Origin: Deuterostichococcus epilithicus
Taxonomy: Eukaryota > Chlorophyta > Trebouxiophyceae > Prasiolales > Stichococcaceae
Direction of reading: 5' to 3'
DNA: 64,000 bases
Assembly: GCA_033439295.1 (NCBI GenBank)
Contig: JAVTLE010000018.1
Span: 682,001-746,000 of the forward strand
The translations under genes and the position numbers were made by a program. Under the pieces are notes generated by a model. It was not told the DNA's origin, searched no databases, and worked only from the letters and a program-made list of their open reading frames with translations. Below, one piece after another: positions 39,743 to 51,400 of this stretch (position 1 is its first letter; every line of letters begins with the position of its first letter).

Positions 39743-42650
39743 TGTCAGCCCAGGGCATAGCAGCTGGGCAGTTGCGGGGCGAACAAGGCGCAGCGGCGGC
39801 GGCGGCGATGCATGTGCAGCTGCAGGACGTGAGCGTGTCTGGCGGCAAATCAGGCGGCCGCGAGCGCTTCCTGCCAGCCAAAAACCCGGCGGTCCTGAAG
39901 ATGCAGGCACTGAAGTACACAGTGGAGGCCACGGTATTGGTCCAGATGGTGACTGCTGCACCTGGGGGTGCCGCTGTGCAGGTCAGTGTCTGTATCAGAG
40001 TGTCTTTCCCCTGCCACCTGCAGGTTTTCAATCCAGGTCCATCGCCTGTTCAGAACGGCGCAGTGCACACCAACTCTTGAGAGGTTTAGTGGCCAGCTTG
40101 TAGTGCCGTCCGTTTTGCAGGCTGCTGGTGGCGGCTGGAGCGAGCGCGTCCAGGCCACATTCTATGCAGACCGCGCTGTTCCGGTGCAGCGGCAGGCCTT
40201 TGGGGTGGTCAGCATCATACAGCATCAGCTCTCCGCAGCAGCCGACACAGCAGAGACTGTGCTGTCTCTTGCCGGCGGCGGCAGCAGCGCGCAGTCCGGC
40301 GGCAGGCCGGCCTGGCCGCTCTATGGCGATGCGCCGCACCAAGGCTGCTGTGCCGAGCTGTCGGGGCTTGGGCCCCTGGACGGCCCTGCAGAGCTCTTGA
40401 GCGCAACGGCCCACCCCGATGGCTCACTCGAGGCGGTCGTGCTGACGGCCCCCCTGCAGCATGGCCAGGCAGTCACCATCAACGCCGCCATTGCTGCAGG
40501 TCAGCTAAAAGCGGCGGCGGCCCTGCACGTGGCGCTGCCGGGCATGCAGCAGCAGCAGAGCGCCGCATGTTTGCGTATCCGGCTGGAGTCGCTGCAGCTG
40601 AGTGGCAACGCGCAGTCTCGGGCGGCGGAGCAGGGCCTCAGCCTCAGCCAGCTCCACTTTGCTCCGCCGCCACAAAAGCTGCCGCCGCCGCTACAGCCGC
40701 TGCTGCAGCCGCAGATTTTGCTGCCACTGCCGCCACCACCACCACAGCAGCAGCAGCAGCAGCAGCAGCCGCCGCCGCCGCTGCGACAACTGCAGCATCA
40801 AAGGTCTGGTACACCCATCTAGGCCCTCCTTGCCTCCTCACCTCCTGCAGGCATGGCATCGGTGAACATGAGCAGCAAGAGCAAGGGCCCCACTGCAGTG
40901 TAGTGCGGGGCCATCACATGCAAGCATCTGGTTTTACGATTGTACGGCCATCTACGAGTGGTCTCCAATGCAGCTCGACGCATTGGTCTGGACCGGAGGA
41001 GCAGCGCTCAGTCGCGCAGCCCCTGTTCCTTGACGGACGCCCGATTGAGCCGCCGCCCGACCTGCTGAATGGTCTCATCGACAGCATGCACACGATGAAC
41101 GTGAGCCAGGCGCGGCTGGAGGCGATGGTGCAGCAGGTGCGTGGCGACCAGCAGTGATCTCGCAGCTCTCGCGAAGTCTGTGATGCGGAGCTGCTGGCCG
41201 AGGTTAAAGCGCATGGGCGGCAGCTGCAGATGCACGAGGAGAACTGGAAGACTTTCACACAGGTGCGGAATCTTCACACTCAACCGCCTCTGCATGCTGA
41301 AACTCCTGACCCTGGGGCAGTGAACAGACTGTGACCTGGTCGTACCAGGCAAGCACGCGACAGTTGCAGGTGTCTATACCACCACCAGTGCAGAACAGAG
41401 CCTGGATAATCCTTATCACCTGCAACATGGCGCTTGCATAACGTATGTACTGTTTGCCTGCCCGTAGGGCAGCAGCAGCAGTACTGGCAGCAGCACCCGC
41501 AGCTCAGGCAGCAGGAGATCGATGCTGTCGCGCGGCGTGGGGTCAGTGTTGACAGGTCTGGGCTCTGCAGAGATGTTCTGTGCTGATGCGGCGGCGGCAG
41601 CGTCAGCACCGTTATCGCAGGATCCTACATCGTTCTGGCACTGGCACAGCGGTGCAGAGGCTGATGCGGTCGCACCCCCCACCCTACCTGGAAGCCTGGA
41701 AGACCAGTTGCTTGACCAGATCCTCAACAGCTCGCCGCCAGGCAGCGCATCCGGCGCAGACGGCGCCGGCGGATCCGGGCAACTGCCCTCGCCGGGCCTG
41801 CCGCCCCTCTCCTGGTCGCCAATCCCAGAGCCAGTGCCGCCTTCTGCACGACGAGGTGCGTTCTCTCTGCAGGTCCGACCGAGGAAGCACAGGAGTGCAC
41901 TGCCTTGCCTATTTCCTGCGTGGTCTGTTTGATGCTCTGTGGAAAATGCGAAGATGCCCAATGGCCCTCCGGGCCTGCTCTAACACCTATCAGCCATGTG
42001 AGTCGCCCGCTGCCCACTGACCTAGCTGTCGCTGGCCCTATACCAAGGGTGTTGTTTGGATCACTGTTACTGACGAAATCTACTTTTCGTGCACTCAGAT
42101 TCCCGCAGGCATGGGCAAGGCCCGCTGCCGCCTTCCGCGCCAGAAAGGCGGACTCTCGCCGCGCAGGTGGTGTCGTGCCTGCAGGAGCGCGGCACTGCGG
42201 AAGTGCGCAGCATCTGCCGCAGCCTGTGGCCCGGCGCCGAACGGGACTGCCTGCCTCAGCACAAGGTCAAGGTGCGACGCATTTGATTGATGCCAAACAG
42301 ACCGTGAAGACCTTGCCTCGACAATCAAACAGGTTGAAGCCAATCAGATCGAAACTTGCCTCGACAGCTCGACAGATGCAGTCGAGGTGTGCAGCGCCGC
42401 ACCCTGCGTTTTGATGACTGGCGAGTGTCCAGGCTCCACTGCAGCCGCACGCCGCAAAATTGCCCGCACTGAACCAGGGCTGTCGTCCTTCACTCGACTG
42501 ATGTTCGTTCACCTCCCTCGGTACTGCTCTTCACCTTGCCACCTCTCGTCACAGGTGAACCAGGTGCTGTACAAGCTGCTGGAGCATGGCAAGGTGGCAA
42601 GGGCGCAGCGGCCAGGCGGCCGGCCGAAGTGGAGCCTGCCGTCGAGCTGA
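39262..42650 (+). CDS. Poly-Q protein with C-terminal Z-alpha-like winged helix
   Basis: Starts MAQTAASYNGGQHNVYQ. Exon 1 (39262-39981) contains a KTRAKRPRQSSGSSRRSD basic patch that could be a nuclear signal, an unrecognised segment (GVDVHSVGFVKQRVLECLAD) and 18 glutamines. It joins in phase to exon 2 (40121 to about 40802), which ends in proline and Q8 tracts. Middle exons at about 40960-41135 (LNGLIDSMHTMNVSQARLE) and 41170-41260, then 41500-41860, are Ser/Pro-rich. The last two exons (to 42271, and 42555-42650) form one compact winged helix: VVSCLQERGTAEVRSICRSL, then VNQVLYKLLEHGKVAR, then GGRPKWSLPSS and the stop. It has the N-x3-Y pair of a recognition helix and P-x-W in the wing, the pattern of Z-alpha domains (ADAR1, ZBP1). 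A generic winged helix is the alternative. A sister domain is at 59843-60631. Confidence 0.6.
39688..39741 (+). repeat. (CAG)18 encoding poly-glutamine
   Basis: Eighteen uninterrupted CAG codons in frame within the first exon of the Z-alpha-like gene, followed by LSAQGIAAG. Confidence 0.95.
40744..40769 (+). repeat. (CAG)8 encoding a second poly-glutamine tract
   Basis: Eight CAG codons between proline runs (PPPPP and PPPP) near the end of exon 2 of the same gene. Confidence 0.85.
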
Positions 42651-43218
42651 GCGCACTAACTATGGCGAGTTTGTCTGCTGTTTTGGGGTGCCTCAACAGC
42701 GGCATTGGCAGCGACAGGGGCGGCGCCGAGCATCAGCAGACCGACAATCGATACGCATGTGGTGGGCTGGCTGGTTGGCAAGTGAACATGTACCTAGCTG
42801 CTGGGTAAGGTGGGGGGACATTGTGTGATTCTACGGCATGTGCAGAGCCAGGCCAGATGCCGGCAACTGCAGCTGCCTGTGAGTTGAAGGCCAGCTCAGC
42901 TGCGTCACGTTGCTGGGTACACAAGCGCACAGCCGATCCAAAATTTACTGAATCTATGTTACAGTGACAACCTGAAAGTTCACCTATCTCCCAGCTGACG
43001 CACATACTCATTTCAATACTCGTATGTATGTGCGTGCTAATTGTCCCCTGCGCCATTGCACTGCCTCCGCTTGGCAGAACTCTGGGGCGCTGGGATCCGA
43101 TCATCAAGCGCCTGCCGCAAACTTCATGCCATCCATCCTCTGACACGTCCTCTGCTGTCTTGCTGCCGCCGTGGCCCAACGCCACGCCGGCGGCGGCCAA
43201 CGCCTTGCCCCGCTGCCG
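42651..43218. other. Convergent intergenic region
   Basis: About 0.57 kb between the stop of the Z-alpha-like gene (+) and the duplicated 3' end of the next minus-strand gene. No supported coding frame. Confidence 0.4.
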
Positions 43219-43400
43219 CTACTGTACATGCTTATACTCTTCATCCATAGGCTCATCGCGTGCCGCTGTGTCGCCACCGCCAGTGGCTGCCCGCTTCATT
43301 GTCACCGCTGCCGCTACTGCACATCCTCAAACTCATCCTCCGCAGGCTCACTGCCGGCGTGGCCTTCCGCCGCCGCCCTGCCGGCGGCATCCTCCGCGCA
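43211..43400 (-). repeat. Tandem 95-bp duplication of a coding 3' end including the stop
   Basis: The plus-strand unit beginning CGCTGCCGCTACTG occurs at 43211 and 43306. On the minus strand both copies read an acidic tail and a TAG stop: EPAEDEFEDVQ in the upstream copy and DEPMDEEYKHVQ in the downstream copy. Confidence 0.7.
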
Positions 43401-44200
43401 GCGCGTCTTATCTAGCATCTGCTCCAGCAGCTGCTCCTCCAGCTGCGATGCAATTGGAATCCGAAGATGCTGGGGAAGCTGCTCAGAGACTCAGGATTTA
43501 GGGACACATGCGTTATTATCAAGGGCAGCGCCCGCTCCAGCACTTGCTCCTCCGGCTGCGAGGAACATAGACGACACCGCAAATATATCAAATTGTGTTA
43601 ATAATGAACGCTGGAAGGGCGGCACTACAGTGTGCAGGCGAGAGGATTGCGCCGTGCGCCTGTGTTGGGACTAGCCTATAGGCGCTGCAATGGCACAGGC
43701 AGCCTGACAAGCACTCGACAAGAATTGTGTGGTATTTTGGACAACTTTCGTTCAGCAGCCACCTCAGCGACACACAACACTGCCGCTACTACTTCCGCAG
43801 CATTAAGCAAGCAGAACTGCAGTCGATGAGCCGCGCACCTGCAGCTGCTTGAGCTGCTGCCCGATGCGCATGTGCGCTGCGCTGATGGTTGTCTGCTGCA
43901 TGTCCAACGCAGCAAGCAGCTCCTGCACCAGCCGCGGAAGGATGCTTCGTTTTCGCACTGCGAAATGCTTCGCGACCGGCGTGAGTTCCATGCTTTCTTT
44001 GCAGTTTGGCAGCGGCGTTCGCGATTCGTGTGCGCCGCCGCTGGCGAGTGACACCCTGGGCATTTGCCGCGCTGAACCGAAACCTTGGGCATGCGACGCG
44101 TGCATGCAGCACGCTGCCAACACCGCTTTGGCCGACGTACCTTGGGTCCGATGACGGTCGGTGCCTTGCGGCGCGGCGGCTTGCGCGCCTTCGGCGGCAT
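43314..44200 (-). CDS. Small basic protein of unknown function
   Basis: Not recognised. The proposed start at 44200 gives MPPKARKPPRRKAPTVIGPK, a very basic N-terminus, ending at a GTACGT donor. The next exon (about 43995-43842) reads VAKHFAVRKRSILPRL then VQELLAALDMQQTTISAA and HMRIGQQLKQLQ, likely helical. A third (about 43560-43500) reads EEQVLERALPLIITH. The last exon reads LEEQLLEQMLDKTRCAED and ends SEPAEDEFEDVQ and a stop at 43314, an acidic tail. The basic start, helical centre and acidic end suit a chromatin or kinetochore protein, but that is only a guess. The frame change near 43450 requires a short intron of about 65 bp. The 3' end is duplicated in tandem. Confidence 0.45.
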
Positions 44201-45402
44201 CAGCCGCCAGGCAAGCGCGTCTGGGTGTAGTTCCGGTGCCGGCGTAATGCCGCAGTGCGCTCGATCACATGCTAACGCCGTGTTCGCTAGCTCATCATTC
44301 CAGCCGGCCGGCGAAGCCGTGGGCCGAGCGCCGGCTGGCACAGCAGGGACGGCGTCAGCCGCGCTGCGGTGAACCAGCAGGGGTGCGCGACCGGCCGACA
44401 CGCGCAGGCGCTGCAATTGCAGGCTATGCCACGATTCGAGGCTCAGCTATGGTGCTGTGTGCTCTGTGCAGGATGAGCCCGCCAGCTGCACCAGGCCTGT
44501 TCAGATCGGAATGAGCACTGCGCAGCGCAGCAATATCAACCTTCGCTGCGTACACCACAAGCGGGTTATTGCCCCACAGTTTGGAGGTGGACACGTCTTG
44601 AACCTCACCTAAATGGCTCAGAACTTGCAACGCAGGTTTGCAGCCCAGCCTGCAAACCCTGAAATTTGAGGGATTTGAAGTTTGGAAGCGAAGCCCACCT
44701 GGCCATCTGGGACCTCTGAGTGAAGCACTACAAATCGCAGGGCCAGCCAGGGCCAACTGTACGAGTGCAACTGCCGGTCCGCCATGCAGCGCCGCGTCGC
44801 CTTCTAGGCGGGCCGGCGCTAAGGCGTGCCCCCTCGAGATTCACGAGCAGGGCGCGTAACAACGTCTGGACCTATCTGGCGTCAGAGCTGAGGTACGCAC
44901 TCGTGAAACGCGGTAGCGAGTGAAACTTTCTGGTAAACAACAAGGTCCGCTGGCTTAGGAGGTGCGCGGAACCCGACCTTCGATCTGCAGCCTGCCTGTT
45001 CGAAACTGTGATGGGCACGCCAGCCAGTACGGCCACCTGAGCGTGCAGCGCCTTGCGGACGCCGTGCGGGTTCTGTAATGGCCGGAAGAAAGCTCACGGT
45101 ATCCATTCACCGGGCTCAGCATGCCGCAGCTGCCGGTCTGAGCGTCCAGACCTTGCCGAATGTGGCCCTCCCGCGAGCTGGCTGGCTCGGTCGCTGTGAC
45201 TCATGATCGGCCTCGGGAGCCGCTCGCCGCGGACACAACGCGTTGATCTGCGTGCACGGATCCGTATCCCAGTTACGCGGTGGAGGTACATGGAGGCGAC
45301 AGCCTACAATATCGCCACAGTGAAACCTCCGACACCACGTGCTTTGGGTCATTTCGGGCTTGCTGGTCTGCAACGCAGGCAGGCAGATCGGCTTCCGTGG
45401 CC
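44201..45402. other. Divergent intergenic region, possible upstream coding extension at the left end
   Basis: About 1.2 kb between two divergent starts. From 44200 to 44416 the minus frame stays open upstream of MPPKARK and could extend that protein. The rest shows no frame with splice support and should contain promoters. Confidence 0.4.
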
Positions 45403-48400
45403 ATGGACTCGCCCTCGAGGCTACGCAGACGGCAGGACCAGGAGAACTCGCCTCCGGCACGCCTCCTGAGCAAGTTGTCAGTCGCGCTGCCCCGGAGCCC
45501 ATCACCAGGTGCCAGCCCGGCGACGACACCGGCGCCTCGGCGATCCGGCAAGGCGGTCGTCTGGGCGAGCCTGCCGTCTAGTCCAGGGCCGCTGAACCTC
45601 AGGGCCGCCTACGGGCGCCCGGAAGGCGACGCGTCAGCACACAGTCCGGTGAGCCAGCACTGCTGCACTGGTCATCGACCAAGAACTGCACCTTGTGGTA
45701 TCCAGATCAGCTCACCAGATTCAGCTGTGGCTGCGCCGAGTCCGCAGGGCCGCTGGACCGCGGGCTGCAGCACGCCTTCAAAATTTGAACGCAGCTGTCG
45801 GGTGGTGCACGTCGACAGGATTATCCCACACGCTGCGCAGCAACACGCGCATGAAGGATATGTTTTGGAAGTGCAGACTGACGCAGACGAGGTGCAGCCG
45901 CCCGAGGTGCAGCCGCCCGAGGTGCAGCCGCCCGTGCTACGCGAGAGGAGGGGCGGCCACCCGTCAGCGCAGCAGTCCCTTGGGCCTGCGCTGGACCAGG
46001 CAGCGGGTGCATCGCCAGTGCGGCGGCACTCGTCGGTATGGAACGCCGCGGACCACTCGGTCAGGCCGGGAACGAGGAGCCAGGCGCGAGTCGCACCCGC
46101 TGCGGCCTGCGAGCGCTCGGCCGACCTGCTCTTCGAGTGCGCCGCCGCCGCCGCCAGNNNAACTGGCGGCGGCGGCGGCAGTTTCGGCGGCAGCGACGCG
46201 GGTGCTGCGACGTCGGAGCTGCTGACTCCGAGCCGCTGGACCCTCGGCGGCGGCGCGGTAGCAACCGACTCGCCAGTACCGCAGCCGCCGGCGATGGCTG
46301 CATCACTGAGGGCGCCATCGCCGCCGCGGGAGCCGACGGCCACAGCGCCAGGCAGCCCTGCCCACTCCACCTGCAGCAGTCTCAGCGCGTTGACCCTGCA
46401 GAGGTGAGACGCTCTGCACATGGTAGGAGTCAGCTTGCCCTGCTTGCAGCCGCCAAAGAAACTTCATGGGAGGATCCATCGGCTCCTGCAGGACTGCAGG
46501 AGGGGTGTTGGGGGGGGTGGCTCACGATCCGCTGCTGCACGACCGCGCAGCACCCTTACAGTCTCTCTCGGTCGCCGCTCCTGTCCTCAAGGAGTACCGG
46601 TCGCTCACCTGGCATGCGACCGATGCCTTGTCTCTCGCGCCGGCGCAGCGACAACGCGGCGCTGCAGGAGCGTCTGCAGCAGATGGTGGGCGCGCTGCGG
46701 GGCCGCCGGCGCCGCCGCCCGCACGCGCGCCGCTGAGGGGACGCTGCGGGACGCTGCGGCGGCGGAGTCCGCGGCGGCGGTGGAGCTGCGGGCGGCCGCC
46801 ATCGCGGGGCTCGGCGGCGACCTCGCGGAGGTCCGCCGCCAGCTGGCGGTTGCCGAGGAGGCGCACGACGAGGTGGGTGGTGCTCGAGGGGCAGCTGCTG
46901 TTGCTCGTGAAGCGCAGGACGGACCAGTTGCTGTGCACTTGTCGGGGCCTCAGCGGGGATCTGGCGGAGCTCCGCCGCCAGCTGGTAGTCGCCGAGGATG
47001 CGCACGCCGATGTGCAGCCAAACTTCGGCCTCAGGCCCAGCATCGGTGGGGCGCCAGCAACCTTGGGAGACTGCTAGCATTCATGGCGGATGTGCAAGGG
47101 GTGCTCGTCACATGCTTGCCGAGGCCTGAAATGTGCCGCAAGGAAGCGGAAGCCTGCGCCTGCTGGGCTTGTGCTGGCAGCCCTGCGGTGTTGATGCCAG
47201 ACGCTGCAGTGCAACCGCATCGTGACTGCAGGCGCAGCGGCGATTGTGAAGAGCAGGCCGCCCGCATTGCCCGCCTGGAGCCGCTGGCATCCGGCACAGA
47301 AACAGCAGCTCGTGGAGCCAACGTTGAAGAAACGAAGCGTACAAAGTCTGCCCCTCCTGCGCAGGCGCAGCGGCGGTTGCAAGGAGCAGGCCACCCACAT
47401 CGCTCACCTGGAACCGCTGGCGTGCGACACAGTGACCGCAGCTCGTGAAGCCAGTTCCGAGGAAACACGTCTTGCGATAGTTGCTTCCCATGCATAGGCG
47501 CAGCGGCGGTGTGAGGAGCAGGCCGCCCGCATCGCCCGCCTGGAGCCGCTTGCATCCGCGGCGGCGGAAGCCGGCCTGCGGGAGCGGGAGCTCGCGGCCC
47601 GCGCCGCGGACGACGCCCTGGCGGCCGCCGCGGCGTACGCCGCCGACCGGGTGGCCCTGGAGCAGCAGCTGGCGCGGCTTTCAGCGGAGACGCGCAAGCA
47701 GAAGGCGGCCGCGGCTGCCAAGCTGGCTGCAGGGCAGCGGGACAGGGAGAAAGAGAAGGAGGCGGCCGCCAAGGAGGTGGAGCAGCTTGTTGCGGAGAAG
47801 GAGGTGAGGACAGATCTGATGGTCAAGGATTGTTCAATTCACACATCAGTGAGGAGGCGGCTGTCACTCACGGGCAAGAGTCAGTGAGCTGGTCGCCCAG
47901 AAGGTCGGCACTGGGCTGGAGCGGATGGTGACGGAGCAGAAGGCGACTGCAGAGTGCTGGAAAGTATAAATCTGACCGAGGCCTCTTTGATCGCACATGA
48001 GGCGAGGCCCGAATCCGAAGCTGCCTGCGCGCGACGGACTGGCGCTTGCACAGCACCAGGTGCCACAGTTGCAGCCTCGGAACGACAGCATCAGTGCGGG
48101 CCGGAGGGTCTGGTGCGTCATGTGGTTCACTTTATCTTTTATTTCTTGCAAGGTGATGCGTGCGCGGCTGGAGCGGGAGCAGCGGGCGCGGGCGAAGGAG
48201 CACCAGCGGGCGGCGCAGGCTGCAGCGGATCACGAGGCGGCCGCCGTGGCGCTGCGGCGCACACACGAGGTGCTGGCCACGCAGCATGACGCCGACTGCG
48301 CGCGGCTGGAGCAGGTGCCACAGACCGCTCAAGTCCGCATGTTTGACTTCCGGAGATCACACCGCAGCTAGCAGGTCCAGCGGGCAGCCTGCAGAAAACT

Positions 48401-51400
48401 CGAGCCCGGGCACTGCCCTGGACACCTGCGGAATGGGGCGTGGTGCTGCAGCATTCCTTGCTGCGTAGCTCAGCCCAGCGCCCCTGCATCCCGGCTGCAG
48501 CGCCCGCCAGCAGAGCGCGCCCACATGATGAAGCCGTGAGGCGCTGACGTCCTGCGAGCGCGCCCGACCCAACACCCTGAACCACTGCAGGAGCGCTGCG
48601 AGCTGGTGGAGCGGCACGGTGTGGCGCTGACCGCGCTCATGCGCCGCTGCCAGGAGCTGGAGGCCCAGGCCGCGCAGTCGCAGGTGCGCGTCATGTCCAT
48701 TCCCCCATTTCCTATTCCATTTCCGTGTCCCCGTTGCCATTTCCATCCCCATTTCCACAGCGTCAGACCAGGTTGTGCCGAAGACAGGCGGAGCGCTTCC
48801 TGGTCAAATTCCAGCAGCGCATGGCACCAACAGTGGCGCCCGTACTGAGCATGAGCTGGTCTGGTGGGCGACACCTATTTCAATGCTGCTCTGGCAGCAC
48901 GATCGGTCATCGGCGCAGCAGCAGTGACGCTGCGGCCCTGACCCCATCGCAGGAGGAGTGGGAGGCGCTGCTGACGAGGCACGAGCAGCAGGGCACCAAG
49001 TATCGGCAGGAGCGTGAAAAGTATCAAAAGGTGAGTGTCATTGGGTTTGATATGTAAACTGATCCAGGCCGCAATGCGCGTAGGTCGACTTGCTACTCTC
49101 GCGGCTGCCGCCACATGATCTGCTGGAGGTTGCTCCCTGTGCGACCGGCATGTGCATGCCGCTGCGGGCAGCCCACAGCTGGCGCAGGCGCCCCCGCGTG
49201 ACACGAACTCGCTTGCTGGCATGCGGCGGTGGCAGCGTGCGAGCTGTTCGGCGCAGTCGCCGAAGCGACCGTTTCCGGGCTTGGGCGCAGGCAAACAGTC
49301 AAGCGTCTGAGCCATCAGCCATCCGAGTTCACTCTGCTGCCGGCTCTGACCTGCAGGCCAACGAAACGCTGTGCGACAAGCTGGCATCGGCGCGCGAGGC
49401 AGCGGCGGAGCAGGCGGCGGCGGCTGAGGGGCTGCGCTCGCAGCTGATGGAAGCTGAGGCAGCGCGGGCCGCAGGCAAGGAACATGCACTGTCATGAGAC
49501 AGACATACAGCCAGAAACATCTGGGTGTTTCAGGCACCTGCTGCAAGAAGTCTCGAGTGCTATGCACCGACTACGGGTAGACGAGAGGTAGCACTTGATC
49601 TGACCTCTGCCAACTTGGCCCCCTGATGCACTTGCCTGCTGACCGGTGCACAGGCGACACAGCAGTCGAGGAGCAGGAGCGATGCGCAGCGGCGGTGGTG
49701 GCAGAGGCGCAGCAGCAGGCAGAAGCCGCGCAGGCGGCCGCAGCAGAGCAGGCGGCGGCGGTGGCGCGGCAGGCCGCCGAAGCGGAGCAAGCCAGCCGCT
49801 GCCAGCTGCAGGCGCGCCTCACATGCACTCTGTGACCATCAAACAGCACAGCTGACATGCCAAAATAGAGGGCCAGCCCATTTGGATGCATGAAATGGGC
49901 GGCCCCTTGCCGTGGGCATTGCTGCGGCGCCGGCCCCGCCCCAATCTCATGTGCGCTGCATGCCAACTCGCAAACGGGTGGCGGCCTTGCGATTTGCGCA
50001 TGGCAAACCGCGCCGGCTGCCGTCACGCGACATGCAGCTACATCCAGTCCGCGCTCAAGCCGGACCTGGACACCGACAGCGTCCTGCACCCGAGATCCCG
50101 TCGCCACTCCTATATAGGTAGAGAACCATTGACGGTCAGTCAAATTGACCAGATCTTGGGGGCGCAGGCGCTGGAGCGGCAGCTGTCCGAGGCCCGCGGC
50201 GACGTCGCGATGCTGCGTGGGGCGCTGTCCGACGTCGAGGCCGTCGGCGCCGCATCCGCCGCCGCCGCCGCGGCGCGGGAGGCCGACCTGGACGGGCAGC
50301 TGGCCACCGCGCAGCGCGGCGCCGCAGAGCTGCAGGGGCGCCTGGAGACCGCGGCGGAGCGGCTGCGCTCGGCCGCGGAGGAGGCGGCGGCCGCCGAGGC
50401 GGCGTGCTCGCAGCACAAGGCCGACCTGCGGTCGCAGTTGGACGCCGCGAACCAGGTGCGGGCCTTGCTGATGTGGAGAAGCTGGCGCTGTCGCAGTCTC
50501 GTTCAGCACGACCCCCTCCTGTGGCCAGCTGGAGCTGGCCCTGGGGCTTCGTGACTTGGGGGACGGCACAGTCATCCGGTTGCAGCGCACTTGCAGCAGG
50601 AGGACAAGATGCAACCCGTGACTTGGGGCGCTGCGCAGGCGGTGAAGGCGGCAGGGACGCGTGCCGAGACTGCAGAGCGAAGCGTGGCCCTCGCCGTACA
50701 GGAGGCCGGCATTGCCGCCGCCCGCGAGCGCGGCCTGGAGGTTCGCGCGACCCCTCCCCCGTCGCCCTTTGTGCACTCGTCTGCTCCACCTCGATCGGTC
50801 GCTTGGGGATGTATGCAGTCGTGACGAAAGGAGAAGGTACATATGGAGTGCGCGGCCCCTCCAGTTCACCCTAAAGTGCGCTCATCTTCTCTGTTTCGAT
50901 CCGTCTCTCCTGGTACATGTCCACGACTGCATGACAGAAGCAAGTGCAGACAGGCGGCGCCGGCGCGGGCACACGCGCCACCGATGCACTGCCGTCACAG
51001 CGCTTGCTGTCAGTTTGCGAAGAGAAGAGCCAGAACCTCAAGCCCGAAGCATGTTCCGAGACGCTCGTCCGTGTTCCGAGTCCCTCGCCTGGCTGCCGCC
51101 CCCCCGCAGTCGCAGCTGGCGTCGCGAACCGAGGCGGCGGGCCGCGCCGAGCGCGGCATGAGCGCCGCCGAGGCGCGCGAGCGGTCGCTGGCCTCCGAGC
51201 TGGCGACAGCACAGCAGGGCTACCTCGCATTGCGCACACAGGTCCAGGACGCTGAGGACGCCGCCGCGGTGCGTGGTCCAGAAAGCAGACAGGTTCCGGC
51301 GCGTTCCACCAGTGCTGGTTTCAGAATGCCGCACCTGGCTGCAGCTCATATCCTGTGGACTGCCTGCGCATCAAGCCTGGAAAGAGAGTCCGCGCAGTCA

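Noticed and set aside
47232-47572. Regularly spaced repeats resembling a CRISPR array
   Set aside because: The 133-bp units are diverged, related throughout and fit exon-intron duplication in a eukaryotic gene.
49571-50869. 432-codon minus-strand frame
   Set aside because: Arg/Ala/Pro-rich shadow of GC-rich coiled-coil exons on the plus strand; no domain and no splice logic.
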